From positions 169,598-233,597 of the forward strand of contig JACMJZ010000003.1 in assembly GCA_014380365.1 (NCBI GenBank): a DNA stretch of 64,000 nt. Reading direction: 5' to 3'. Source of the stretch: Pyrinomonadaceae bacterium. GTDB taxonomy: Bacteria; Acidobacteriota; Blastocatellia; Pyrinomonadales; Pyrinomonadaceae. Below the pieces are notes generated by a model, which saw nothing but the letters and a program-made list of their open reading frames with translations, did not search any database and had not been told where the DNA came from. This document shows, piece by piece, positions 11,606 to 19,960 of the stretch (its first letter is position 1; every line of letters starts with the position of its first letter). The position numbers and the translations under genes were made by a program.

Positions 11606-12167
11606 CTTTGCTAATCTCCAGGCGGAGCCACGTTTTAGCCATCTTCCATTCGCGCTTCACGGTGGCCGGCGAGATTTTGAGGTCTGCTGCGATCTCTTCG
11701 ATAGTCCGGCCGCCGAAATACTTGAGCATCACAACCTGGCTCTGTCGATGATCGAGTTCAGCGAGTTTTTCGAGCGCCTCATTAAGCGCCAGCGGGTTCA
11801 CCTCCGGCTCAGAGGCGGCTTCTTCTGTCTCTTCGAATGGCAGTCTGATCCATGATCCGCCGCGTTTGTCTCGCAGTTTGCGACGGGCATGGTCAATTAG
11901 GATCCGTCGCATAATTTCGGCAGAAGCAGCGAAGAATTGGGCGCGCCCCTGCCAGTCTATGTCACGCTGGTTGACCAGACGGAGATATACCTCATGAATC
12001 AACGCCGTCGGTTGAAGGGTATGACCAGCTTTTTCCAGACGCATGTGGCGGGCGGCTTGGCGGCGCAGTTCGAGGTAGACGAGCGGGAACAACTGATCAA
12101 GCGCCCCCTGCTGACCATTACTACAGGCTACTAACAACCGTGTCACGCTATCTTGTGAGGAGGACAT
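11586..12167 (-). CDS. ECF-type RNA polymerase sigma factor
   Basis: A 193-residue ECF sigma factor. Region 2 covers about residues 25-95, with LFPLVYLELRRQAARHM, HEVYLRLV and FFAASAEIMRRILIDHARR; region 4 covers about 125-185, with VVMLKYFGGRTIEEIAADLK and the recognition helix SPATVKREWKMAKTWL. This is the PF07638-like group seen widely in Acidobacteriota and Planctomycetota. No anti-sigma gene is adjacent; instead the downstream, overlapping gene is a transmembrane Ser/Thr kinase, which suggests control of the factor by phosphorylation, though that is inference. Confidence 0.93.
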   Translation of the reverse strand: MSSSQDSVTRLLVACSNGQQGALDQLFPLVYLELRRQAARHMRLEKAGHTLQPTALIHEVYLRLVNQRDIDWQGRAQFFAASAEIMRRILIDHARRKLRDKRGGSWIRLPFEETEEAASEPEVNPLALNEALEKLAELDHRQSQVVMLKYFGGRTIEEIAADLKISPATVKREWKMAKTWLRLEISKGDQDTH

Positions 12168-12475
12168 AGGTTACCGCACGAAGGGATAAGTTCTCACAGC
12201 ACCATGAAGGATATGTCTGCGCCAGAATCAAGTCAACAAAAGCCCGACTCCCAGACGGGTTGAGAATCCATCCACAACCCTTTCAGCGTATGCCAGAGCC
12301 GTGTGAGCCTTTTCTCACCCGCTTGTCGCGACAACAAGCAGGGGAACGTTAATTCGGAACGATCCCAGGCCTTTTGGGGCCGAGTCCTGAACTCTCTTTC
12401 AGGTCGTTTCACAGACTCAGGACGTGGAGTTGCGGTGCGACCCAACGACCCATGAGCCTTCAGAGGAGGTTACAA
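12168..12475. promoter_or_regulatory. Divergent intergenic region with a 12-bp palindrome
   Basis: This 308-base space separates the ECF sigma gene (leftward) from a secreted protein gene (rightward). It must hold both promoters. TTGTCGCGACAA (12323-12334) is a perfect palindrome and a reasonable operator candidate. No -35/-10 pair is clear enough to call. Confidence 0.35.
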
Positions 12476-13132
12476 ATGTATACGAGAAAATTTTTCATCA
12501 TTCAAACCTGGATGCCGGCGCTGGCGTTGCTGCTCTTGATCTTGCCCGGCGTCTACGCCCAGGCGCCCCGCTCCGGTTGTGAAGGGCGCGCGGGGGATAC
12601 TGGTGCCAGTGTGCGCAGGTGGCCAGATGACTCAACCAGGGAGGTCGTCAAGCTCGACCCTCGGGAGAGATTGTGGGTCTATACGGACTACTCTAATCAG
12701 GACTGGTATCTCGTATCCGAGTGCAACGCCAAGGCCGGAGCCCGTTGCATTCGCCGTGACAATGTTGACCCTAATCCAAAGAACGATCCGCTCGTAGGCT
12801 TCGCGAGGAAGACATTAGTCTCGACCGTCCCGTCGAGATGCTTCAACCACCAGTCCGGAGGTCACCCGGATGCGGGCAAGCAATTCCGGCCTGGGCTTTC
12901 CTACATAGTGCGTGGGCGTGACGTTTACCTCCGATCAGTGGACAACGGGACGGGCCACCCTTACGGGCTCTTGCGTGCGAAGGAGAAGGACCGCTTCATC
13001 CGGGACAAAATTACTAGAGATCGGAAGTGGATGGATGGATGGGCCGTGAGCACTAACCGGGGAATCAACCCGCGCATGAGGTACGGGCGCGTACGCTACG
13101 AGAATGGACGCTACCTGCACCGGGGTGGGTAA
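12476..13132 (+). CDS. Secreted protein of unknown function
   Basis: I do not recognise the family. The ATG at 12476 is chosen because AGGAGG lies 7 bases before it and because it puts a clean signal peptide at the N-terminus: MYTRKFFI, a hydrophobic stretch (ALALLLLILPG) and an Ala-rich cleavage site VYAQA. The frame is also open upstream to 12374, but that extension is polar and has no ribosome site. The mature part is about 190 residues, basic, with roughly five Cys, which suggests disulfides outside the cytoplasm. It lies divergently from the ECF sigma gene and 108 bases before another secreted protein. Confidence 0.7.
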   Translation: MYTRKFFIIQTWMPALALLLLILPGVYAQAPRSGCEGRAGDTGASVRRWPDDSTREVVKLDPRERLWVYTDYSNQDWYLVSECNAKAGARCIRRDNVDPNPKNDPLVGFARKTLVSTVPSRCFNHQSGGHPDAGKQFRPGLSYIVRGRDVYLRSVDNGTGHPYGLLRAKEKDRFIRDKITRDRKWMDGWAVSTNRGINPRMRYGRVRYENGRYLHRGG

Positions 13133-13158
13133 GGACCGGACGGGTAATCACAACGTTG

Positions 13159-13194
13159 GCAAGGTGAACGCTCTTTGGAGGGCGTTGACCTTGC
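13159..13194. repeat. Inverted repeat between two secreted-protein genes
   Basis: GCAAGGTGAACGC pairs with GGCGTTGACCTTGC across a loop of about 9 bases, giving a stable hairpin. No T-run follows, so it may act as an mRNA-stability or attenuation element rather than a simple terminator. Confidence 0.55.
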
Positions 13195-13240
13195 ACTTAA
13201 ACCGTCACTCAAGAAAATGTAGCATCGACAAGTAGGGCAT

Positions 13241-14743
13241 ATGACGTCTAAACAAATTACGAGCGCTCTCTTGTTTGCCTTTCTGATGTCTTCAACGGTC
13301 AGCGCGCAAGCGCCTGCTGTCAACACCTCAGCGAGTGTTGAACGAAGCCGGGAGACGCGAAAAGTCTTGGAGAGTAACGCCCTGGTGCTCATCGAACAAG
13401 TGATCAATGATTCGCCTCAACTGATCGATGAAAACAGAATCTTCGTACTGACGCGCGTGATTGACTTGATGTGGAAGCGCAATGAGAAGGAAGCGCGTTC
13501 CATCCTTCAAGAGGTGACGCGCCAGTTCCTCGAAACGGCGCCCACTCTCAATGGCGCCGAACCCGATGCGGAGTCTCTGCGAGATCGGCGGCTAGCGTTG
13601 AGGCAGGACCTGCTGGAGGTGTTGGCGCGCCATGATCCGAAAAGTGCACTTGAGTTCCTGCACGCTTCGCGGCAAGTCTCGGATCCTGATTTGGAATCCC
13701 AACTAAGTTTAAGCTTGGCATCCACAATCGGTGAGGAGGACCCCGACTTAGCTGTCCGGTTGGCAGAACAGAGTTTAAGACATTATATGTCTCTACAATT
13801 CGTTGACCTGGTGACCGTGATTCAGAACAAAGATCGCCTCGCTGCAGCGCGTTTGGCGAACAGCGTGCTGCTGAAACTTCAGACTGAAGACTTCATCACC
13901 TACCCGGAAGCTATCGAGGTCGCCTGCGGTTTGCTACGCGTCGGCGTAAGAAGTGGCCACGTTACTTCAGAGGGCCTCGCTCAGTACGCCTCGCCGCTGA
14001 TTGATGAGCAGGGCCTACGAAAACTGGCGGAGATCGTATCCGCGGCAGCCTTGCGAAGTCGGCCCTTAAATGCACAGACGCTAACATTGTTACAGGAAGT
14101 GCTCCCCGAAGTGGAGAGGTATGCACCGCGGACAGCCGCGAGGGTGCGCCGCAATCTCACAGCGCGCGGAGAGAGTACTCAGGGCGGCAATCCAGAGAAC
14201 GATGACTCTACCTCCGCGCCTGAAACGCTTAACGCCGACGGAACTGAGAAAGATGCCGCGTCACCATTTACCAAGCGCGTTACCGATTTCATTCGAGAAG
14301 CTGGTGAGAAGGAAACAGGAGGAGAGGCGGTGCTCGCGCTCGAACTTCTCAATCAGGCGCGCGGCCTGATTGGTATCCGCGCAAAGAACGCAGAGCAGTT
14401 AGTCGAGCAATTTCTGCTGGCGTGCGCTTATGCGTCGCTAGCCCCCCGACATGGTTTCGAAATTATCGAGACGATGGTAGACCGACTGAATCAACTGGCT
14501 GACGCGGTGGTGGTGATCGACGGATTTCTTAATGACGAGCAACTCGCGAGAGGCGACCAACTGCTCCTTGTTCCACTGGCGGCATCTTGGGAGCGGGTCC
14601 TAGAGGGACATAGGAGAGAGCTAGTTTGGCTCGCGCTGGCCGATTTCGACCGCATCAAATCCGTCACTGATGGCTTTCAGCGCGCGGAGGTAAGAATCAT
14701 GGCGCGACTGTTATTGGCGCAGAGCGTACTATCGGACGGCTAG
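13241..14743 (+). CDS. Secreted helical protein of unknown function
   Basis: A 500-residue protein I cannot place in a family. The N-terminus is a signal peptide (SALLFAFLMSSTVSAQA, cleavage near residue 24). The rest is rich in Leu, Ala, Glu and Arg with short helix pairs such as LRQDLLEVLARHDPKSALEF, so an alpha-solenoid is likely. A low-complexity segment near residues 300-335 (GNPENDDSTSAPETLNADG) separates two helical halves. It follows another secreted protein gene on the same strand. Codon use looks like the neighbours. Confidence 0.72.
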   Translation: MTSKQITSALLFAFLMSSTVSAQAPAVNTSASVERSRETRKVLESNALVLIEQVINDSPQLIDENRIFVLTRVIDLMWKRNEKEARSILQEVTRQFLETAPTLNGAEPDAESLRDRRLALRQDLLEVLARHDPKSALEFLHASRQVSDPDLESQLSLSLASTIGEEDPDLAVRLAEQSLRHYMSLQFVDLVTVIQNKDRLAAARLANSVLLKLQTEDFITYPEAIEVACGLLRVGVRSGHVTSEGLAQYASPLIDEQGLRKLAEIVSAAALRSRPLNAQTLTLLQEVLPEVERYAPRTAARVRRNLTARGESTQGGNPENDDSTSAPETLNADGTEKDAASPFTKRVTDFIREAGEKETGGEAVLALELLNQARGLIGIRAKNAEQLVEQFLLACAYASLAPRHGFEIIETMVDRLNQLADAVVVIDGFLNDEQLARGDQLLLVPLAASWERVLEGHRRELVWLALADFDRIKSVTDGFQRAEVRIMARLLLAQSVLSDG

Positions 14744-14802
14744 CGAAAGCTCAACGCTTGGTTATTATTCCGATACTATTCTTTTGGACGTGAAAGATAT
14801 TA

Positions 14803-15488
14803 TCAGTTCGCGTCTCTCAACTGGATAACTGGATGAATCTCCCAAGTGCCTTTTACGGGACTTGTCTGCCTACCATTCCTTATCCCGCGGCCCCCGCTTC
14901 TAGTGCAACTTGTGCCATGATGGGAATCAAGAAATAAGTAGCCAGTTGCGTCGACCTGCGGCGGAACACTAAACAAATAAGCACGCCCTCTAGATAGCGT
15001 CATGCCGCCATCAGCTCGAAACAGCTCCATCATCTTTGTGCGCGCATCGCAATAGGCTCCTCCCGGCGGGATTTCCACAATGATCTGCGCTTGTCGGTAT
15101 GGCGTGGCGGTATCCGCTATTTGGATGTGGAGATCGTTATCCGGATCAAGCTTCATGGCCATAACAAAGCCTTTCAATTTCACGGTGAGCTTCTCCATGT
15201 CCATTGCCCTCGTAGAAGGAACAGGGCGCGGTACATCTGGAACTAATGGACATACGAACGCCAAAAAATCACGAACGCTAATCGCTCGACCTCCATTTGT
15301 GGAGCGGGTAACCCAAGTTAGGACGTCGTAGCTTAACGCTCCTGCGGGAACTGCCTTGGAAAGTTAATGAACAGCCGATCGACTTGGGGAAGTACCGTGT
15401 GATTTCTTTTTCGCTTTGCGGGTGTGGAAAACGCAAGGCAAAGAACCAGTAGGCACGAAAGTGGAAAAACAAGGGTGAATCGCTTCAT
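14803..15488 (-). pseudogene. Secreted protein gene interrupted by a one-base frameshift
   Basis: AGGAG precedes an ATG at 15488 that starts a clear signal peptide (MKRFTLVFPLSCLLVLCLAF). That frame ends at a TAA at 15333-15335 after 51 codons. A second frame, shifted by -1 and open from 15363, continues as AVPAGALSYDVLTWVTRS and on to a stop at 14803, giving about 185 more residues. The two frames overlap at 15336-15363, so loss of a single base there explains the break. It may be a real pseudogene or a sequencing error. The downstream part (residues with PGGAYCDARTKMMELF) matches no family I know. Confidence 0.6.
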
Positions 15489-15764
15489 GGGAGAACTCCT
15501 AGGATTCAGAGTCGTGAAAGCAACCCGGTTGTATTCTAAGAACTAAGCGGTGTCAATGAATGTTTCGACTGGGGTTTTAGTCTGGGAACACTGTTCAACT
15601 GTTCAACTAGGGGGCCTCCTGAGATAGCACTGGCTTCATCGGCCTACACGTTTGCGGAATTGCCTTCTCAGCAGCGTGCCCTCATCGCAAGCAACAGACC
15701 GCGAGGCATAGGCTACGCTTCGCTCGACAAGCTTTGCGATGCTCGCAAATGCCAGCCCAGGTAT

Positions 15765-16068
15765 TCACTCGCACAGTGCTTCAAGAACGGCGATTGTGAC
15801 GCACATATTCTTCCGCCAGCTCTTCAAGGGTCCGCTTAACCTTGTCACACGGCCCAAGACAGCGATTTGGACTGCATCCTTGAATGACTCGTTGTCCTTC
15901 CAGGAAACGTCCACCGAACCTAATCGCTTATCCTGAAAGCGGACTATGTACTCGTCCAGGCCCAAGGGTTCCACTTGTTGAGCGGTTAGCTGAAAAGGGA
16001 TTAGGTTCGTAGCCCAAAGATCATCAAGCACCGACTGTGCTTCTAACGTGAGTTTATCGATCGGTCAT
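15765..16068 (-). CDS. Small protein of unknown function; start disturbed by a possible frameshift
   Basis: The long frame runs leftward and can begin at a GTG at 16031 (88 residues, VQPLGLDEYIVRF-like beta-rich sequence), but no ribosome site precedes that GTG. A good site, GAGGAGG, lies before an ATG at 16068 whose frame stops after four codons (MTDR). Skipping one base after ATG-ACC joins them as MTIDKLTLEAQSVLDDLWAT, which looks natural. A one-base insertion or sequencing error is therefore likely. It lies downstream of, and on the same strand as, the membrane nuclease-like gene, perhaps as its partner. Confidence 0.5.
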
Positions 16069-16214
16069 AGAGCCTCCTCTGATGGGCAAGGAGATAAAAT
16101 CTAACTGGTCGGGTAAGGTACAAAGCGGTGGGAGGAGCATCAGCGTTATCACAAACAGCTTGGCCGTCAAGCGAGCGCTGATCGAAATGTTTCTTGGGGC
16201 GTTCAAACACCTCA

Positions 16215-17504
16215 TCAATCAGGCCGTTGAACGTCTAACCGGGCGATTAGATCTGCCTGCTCGTAGTAGTGATACGAGTTGCTCATGAAGTAATTCATCT
16301 TTTGCTCGATCCAGACGCGATCAATCTCGGATCGCTTTCGGTTTGTGACAAGGTACACCTGGTGCGGCACGTCGTTTTGGATAGGCTGCCAGTAGCGATG
16401 TAATGCGGTGATTCTCCGTCGCAACGCTGAGTTCAGTTTCAAGTCACCGTCGGTGTTCGACGCTATCGCGACCCAGGTATCGGCTAAACGTTGGAGTCGT
16501 ACGCGAGCGATGGGAAGGCTAGACGCCGCCACGCTATCGGCGTAGTCGCAGGCCACGATGTGGACTGCCTGGTAATCGCAATCCGGAACCTGCGCTCCCT
16601 TGTGATCAATGTGAAGCGCATCTATCCCTCCGTCTCCTGAGCCCTGCGTGATTGCTTCCTTAATTGCATCGTTGCTGAGATGGACGATTCGCTCAAGGAA
16701 AAGCCAAACGAATGCCTCTGCGTCTGAAGCGAGAGCATGACGTCGGCGAGTGTTCTGAACGAGTTGGTGGATTTGTTCGTAGGGTTTCGATGCCATCGTC
16801 GAATTAGTTTTGGTCGCTGCATCAAGCGCTTTCAGGTATTGTTCATAATCGTTCCGACCCCAATACTCTATGGCCCACATCCCACTGGAGCGGCCACCTC
16901 TCTTGCGCAGACGATAGCAAACTGCGCCATAAGCAAAAAGCAACGTGGCGAGCAGAACCAAGTTCAACGCCTGCCCAGGGGCCAGCGCGGGGATACTGTA
17001 AAGCCGCCAAGCTGGTACCATCGGAGATGGTTGATAGTGGATCACCAGGCCCAGAACCTGCGCTCCCACCCAAGTGAGACCCAATGTGACGATGTAAGCA
17101 GGTACAATAACGATCACGTATTCGACTATGTGTTTCCAGAATCTTGTACGACCATAAGTGCAAGCCAGGTCTGCAAAGTTGGCTCCCAGTGAGAAAAGAG
17201 TGGCGACCTGCGCCATAGTTTCAAAAAGCGGAGTCTCTACAAGTACCACTTCAAATTTTAGCGGTAGGGCAGGGAAAAAGATCGCCATCAGTATCCAAGT
17301 CAGCACAACTGCCGGTAAATAATAGAGAAGAAAGCAATACACCAGCCTGACAACGATCCAGAGTGGGATCTCCCAAACGCGTGGAGATTTCAAGGGAGTG
17401 CTGCCGAACCGTCTTAGACGCTGGTCCGACTTCCAAGCGGCGAACAATGTGGTAGCCGCAACGACCAGGGAGAGCGATATCAAGTGTGGGTGTAAATTTT
17501 CCAT
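16215..17504 (-). CDS. Polytopic membrane protein with nuclease-like (AIPR-like) cytoplasmic tail
   Basis: About 429 residues from the ATG at 17504; an in-frame upstream start at 17540 would add 12 polar residues. The first half has roughly five membrane helices (LISLSLVVAATTLFAAW, IPLWIVVRLVYCFLLYYLPA, VEYVIVIVPAYIVTLGLTWV, ALNLVLLATLLFAYGAV). The tail carries SGDGGIDALHIDH, a strand YQAVHIVACDY, a helical stretch, and QVYLVTNRKRS. This order resembles the N-terminal PD-(D/E)xK-like domain of AIPR abortive-infection proteins (GIDA, then QxK), but the Lys of QxK is Val here. I infer a possible defence role; it may equally be a catalytically dead relative. Confidence 0.6.
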   Translation of the reverse strand: MENLHPHLISLSLVVAATTLFAAWKSDQRLRRFGSTPLKSPRVWEIPLWIVVRLVYCFLLYYLPAVVLTWILMAIFFPALPLKFEVVLVETPLFETMAQVATLFSLGANFADLACTYGRTRFWKHIVEYVIVIVPAYIVTLGLTWVGAQVLGLVIHYQPSPMVPAWRLYSIPALAPGQALNLVLLATLLFAYGAVCYRLRKRGGRSSGMWAIEYWGRNDYEQYLKALDAATKTNSTMASKPYEQIHQLVQNTRRRHALASDAEAFVWLFLERIVHLSNDAIKEAITQGSGDGGIDALHIDHKGAQVPDCDYQAVHIVACDYADSVAASSLPIARVRLQRLADTWVAIASNTDGDLKLNSALRRRITALHRYWQPIQNDVPHQVYLVTNRKRSEIDRVWIEQKMNYFMSNSYHYYEQADLIARLDVQRPD

Positions 17505-17714
17505 TTTTGCGCGGGCGGGCGGCAACTGTGCCCGCGGCAAGTTCTCGACGACACGCGCGAGCGGTACCCTAGATCTGAGGATCGAATCAGGCTACTGCCC
17601 ACGCTTGGGTTAGCGTGTGGTTCGCGGAAACTCTGTTGGACTTCCGCCTGATTGTTTAGCGAGACGGATTATGTAACTCATGAGTATTAAGTTCAAGGGT
17701 TAGGGTTAACCCAA

Positions 17715-17927
17715 GAGGAAAGACATCGACGATGCGGGTGGCTTGTCCAAAGCGAATAGATTCCTGCGGACGCTGCTTGCGAAATGATTTGGTTTGCGAG
17801 AGCGTATGGATGGCTTCGAGCCAGTTGGTTTGCCCTGACCATTGTTACCGTGAATGATGTTGAGGCCCGATCCCCAAAAGATTTTGCCGCTTAGATTTCG
17901 AAAATTGTTTACTTCGAGAGCGTCCAC
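17715..17927 (-). pseudogene. recF: Truncated, frameshifted copy of the recF 5' end
   Basis: Read leftward from a GTG at 17927 the product begins VNNFRNLSGKIFWGSGLNII, close to intact RecF (7100-8266), which has VNNFRNLNGKIFWGPGLNII. It keeps the P-loop to GNNGQGK; one base is missing at about 17830 (GGCAAACC for GGCAAAACC). In the corrected frame it continues as TNWLEAIHTLSQTKSFRKQR and ESIRFGQ and then loses similarity around 17725. No other part of recF is present here. It is a decayed paralogous fragment on the same strand as recF and dnaN. Confidence 0.92.
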
Positions 17928-18061
17928 GGTGATCTCTATGCCTCTGTGGTGAGTATTTGCAAACCAATTTCACCACTGAGACACAGAGAACACAAAGGTG
18001 GCACCGAGGAAAACCCAAACCCGGTAATTGCCCTTTGCCGGCCTTACTTAATCAAGCAGGT

Positions 18062-19960
18062 CTAGTTGAAACCTCCCACCGCGATAAGCGTGGTCCGGGG
18101 GTTGTTGTCCAACTGTCGCCAGCCGGGACAGCTGTCGCCGGTACAGGGCGGGCCGACGTAACGCCAGATCCGACCGTCGCTGTGCCGTTGATAAAGGTGA
18201 TCGCCGGTGGCGACGATCTCGCGCGTGTTGGAATTCTTGTCGAGCCGTTCCCATCCCGGGCAACTCGCGCCGGTGCACGGCGTGCCCGTGTAGCGCCAAA
18301 TCTTGCCGTCGTTGTGCAGTTGATAAAGCTGCGTGCCGGTTGCTGCTATGGCGGAAGTCCTGGCGTTACTGTCTAGTAGCTGCCATCCGGGACACGAGGA
18401 GCCGGTGCAGGGTGTGCCGTTGTAGCGCAAAATCTTGCCGTCGTTCTGAAGCTGGAAGAGTTGGGTTCCCACCGCGAGAATGCTCTTCGTGTTGGGATTC
18501 TGATCCAGAAGCTGCCACCCGGGGCAGGCTGCGGCAGTGCAGGGCGCGCCCGTAAACCGCCAGATCTTCCCGTCATTGTGCAATTGAAACAGCCCCGTAG
18601 GAGCCGCAGCGATTGCAATCGTCTTCGGATTTCTATCGATGCCCTGCCATCCCGGGCAACTGCTGCCGGTGCAGGGCGTGCCGTTATAGCGCCAGATCTT
18701 CCCGTCGTTGTGAAGCTGAAACAATTGGATGCCAGCTGCTGCAATCGTCTTGGTATTAGGATGGTTGTCGAGCGGCTGCCAACCCGGACATGACGCTCCG
18801 CTGCACGGCGTGCCCGTGTAGCGCCAAATCTTGCCGTCGCTATACCGCTGGAACAACTGAGCACCGGCGGCAACGATCTGAGCCGTCCGCGTATTGTCAT
18901 CAAGTCGTTGCCATCCGGGGCACGATTCGCCGTCACACTCCGTGCCCGTATAGCGCCAGATCTTGCCGTCGCTGTGCAATTGGTAAAGCGGATCGGTGTG
19001 AAGCTGATAGACGGTGTCGCCGCCGCCCATCATCGGTGGATCGCTCGCCACGATCATTCCGGTGCGTGGATTGTTGTCCAGGAGCTGCCACCCCAGGCAC
19101 GATTCGCCGCTGCAGGGCGTGCCCGTGTAACGCCAGATCCGTCCGTCGTTATGCACCTGAAAGAGGTCATCGCCCATAGCCGCAAGACTGACGGTGCGGG
19201 AATTCCGGTCGAGCCGCTGCCAGCCCGGACAATTTTCTCCAGTGCACGGCGTGCCTGTGTAACGCCAGATCCAGCCGTCATTGTGCAGTTGGTATAACTG
19301 ACTGCTTGCCGCGACAATGGCCACGGTCTTCGCGTTGCGATCGAGTCGCTGCCAGCCGGGACAATTTTCTCCGCTGCACGGAGTTCCGTTATAGCGCCAC
19401 ACCGCGCCGTCATTGTGAAGCTGATAGAGATCGCTGCCGCCTGCGGCAATGCTGACGGTCTTCGCGTTGTTGTTGAGCCGCTGCCAACCGGGACAGTTAT
19501 CGCCGGCGCATGGAGTTCCCGTGTAACGCCAGATCGCGCCGTCGTTATGCAGTTGATAGAGCTGATTGCCCGCGGCGGCAATTGCCACTGTCTTTGCGTT
19601 CCGGTCCAGCCGCTGCCAGCCGGGACAACTGTCGCCGCTGCACGGGCTGCCGGTGTAACGCCAGATCCAGCCATCGGTGTGCAACTGGTAAAGCTGACTC
19701 CCCGCGGCGGCAATAGCTGCTGTCTTTGAATTGCGATCGAGTCGTTGCCATCCCGCGCACGAATCTCCCAGGCACGGACCGCCTGTATAGCGCCAGATCC
19801 AGCCGTCATTGTGCAGTTGATAGAGAGCCTGATCGTGATGCGTGCCAGCGGCGGCGATTTGTACAGTCTTCGGATTGTTGTCGAGCCGCTGCCAGCCCGG
19901 ACAACCGGCGCCGCTGCACGGCGGGCCGGTGTAACGCCAGATCGGCGCGCCGGCGACTTT
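18062..19960 (-). repeat. Tandem coding repeat, 132 bp x 14
   Basis: Fourteen near-identical units of about 132 bp encode the IWRYTG...CPGWQRLD...IAAAG.QLYQLHNDG repeat. Unit 7 carries an insertion (a partial extra QLHTDP and a glycine stretch). Sequence divergence between units is modest, which indicates recent amplification or gene conversion. Confidence 0.93.

Noticed and set aside
13159-13194. Rho-independent terminator between the two secreted-protein genes
   Set aside because: The stem is good but no run of T follows on either strand, so it is listed only as an inverted repeat.
14803-15488. Programmed -1 ribosomal frameshift
   Set aside because: The overlap of the two frames contains no slippery heptamer and no evident downstream pseudoknot, so a simple indel is more likely.
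18062-19960. Regularly spaced 132-bp repeats that could suggest a CRISPR or satellite array
   Set aside because: The units are continuous, in frame and encode a conserved 44-residue protein repeat; there are no unique spacers.
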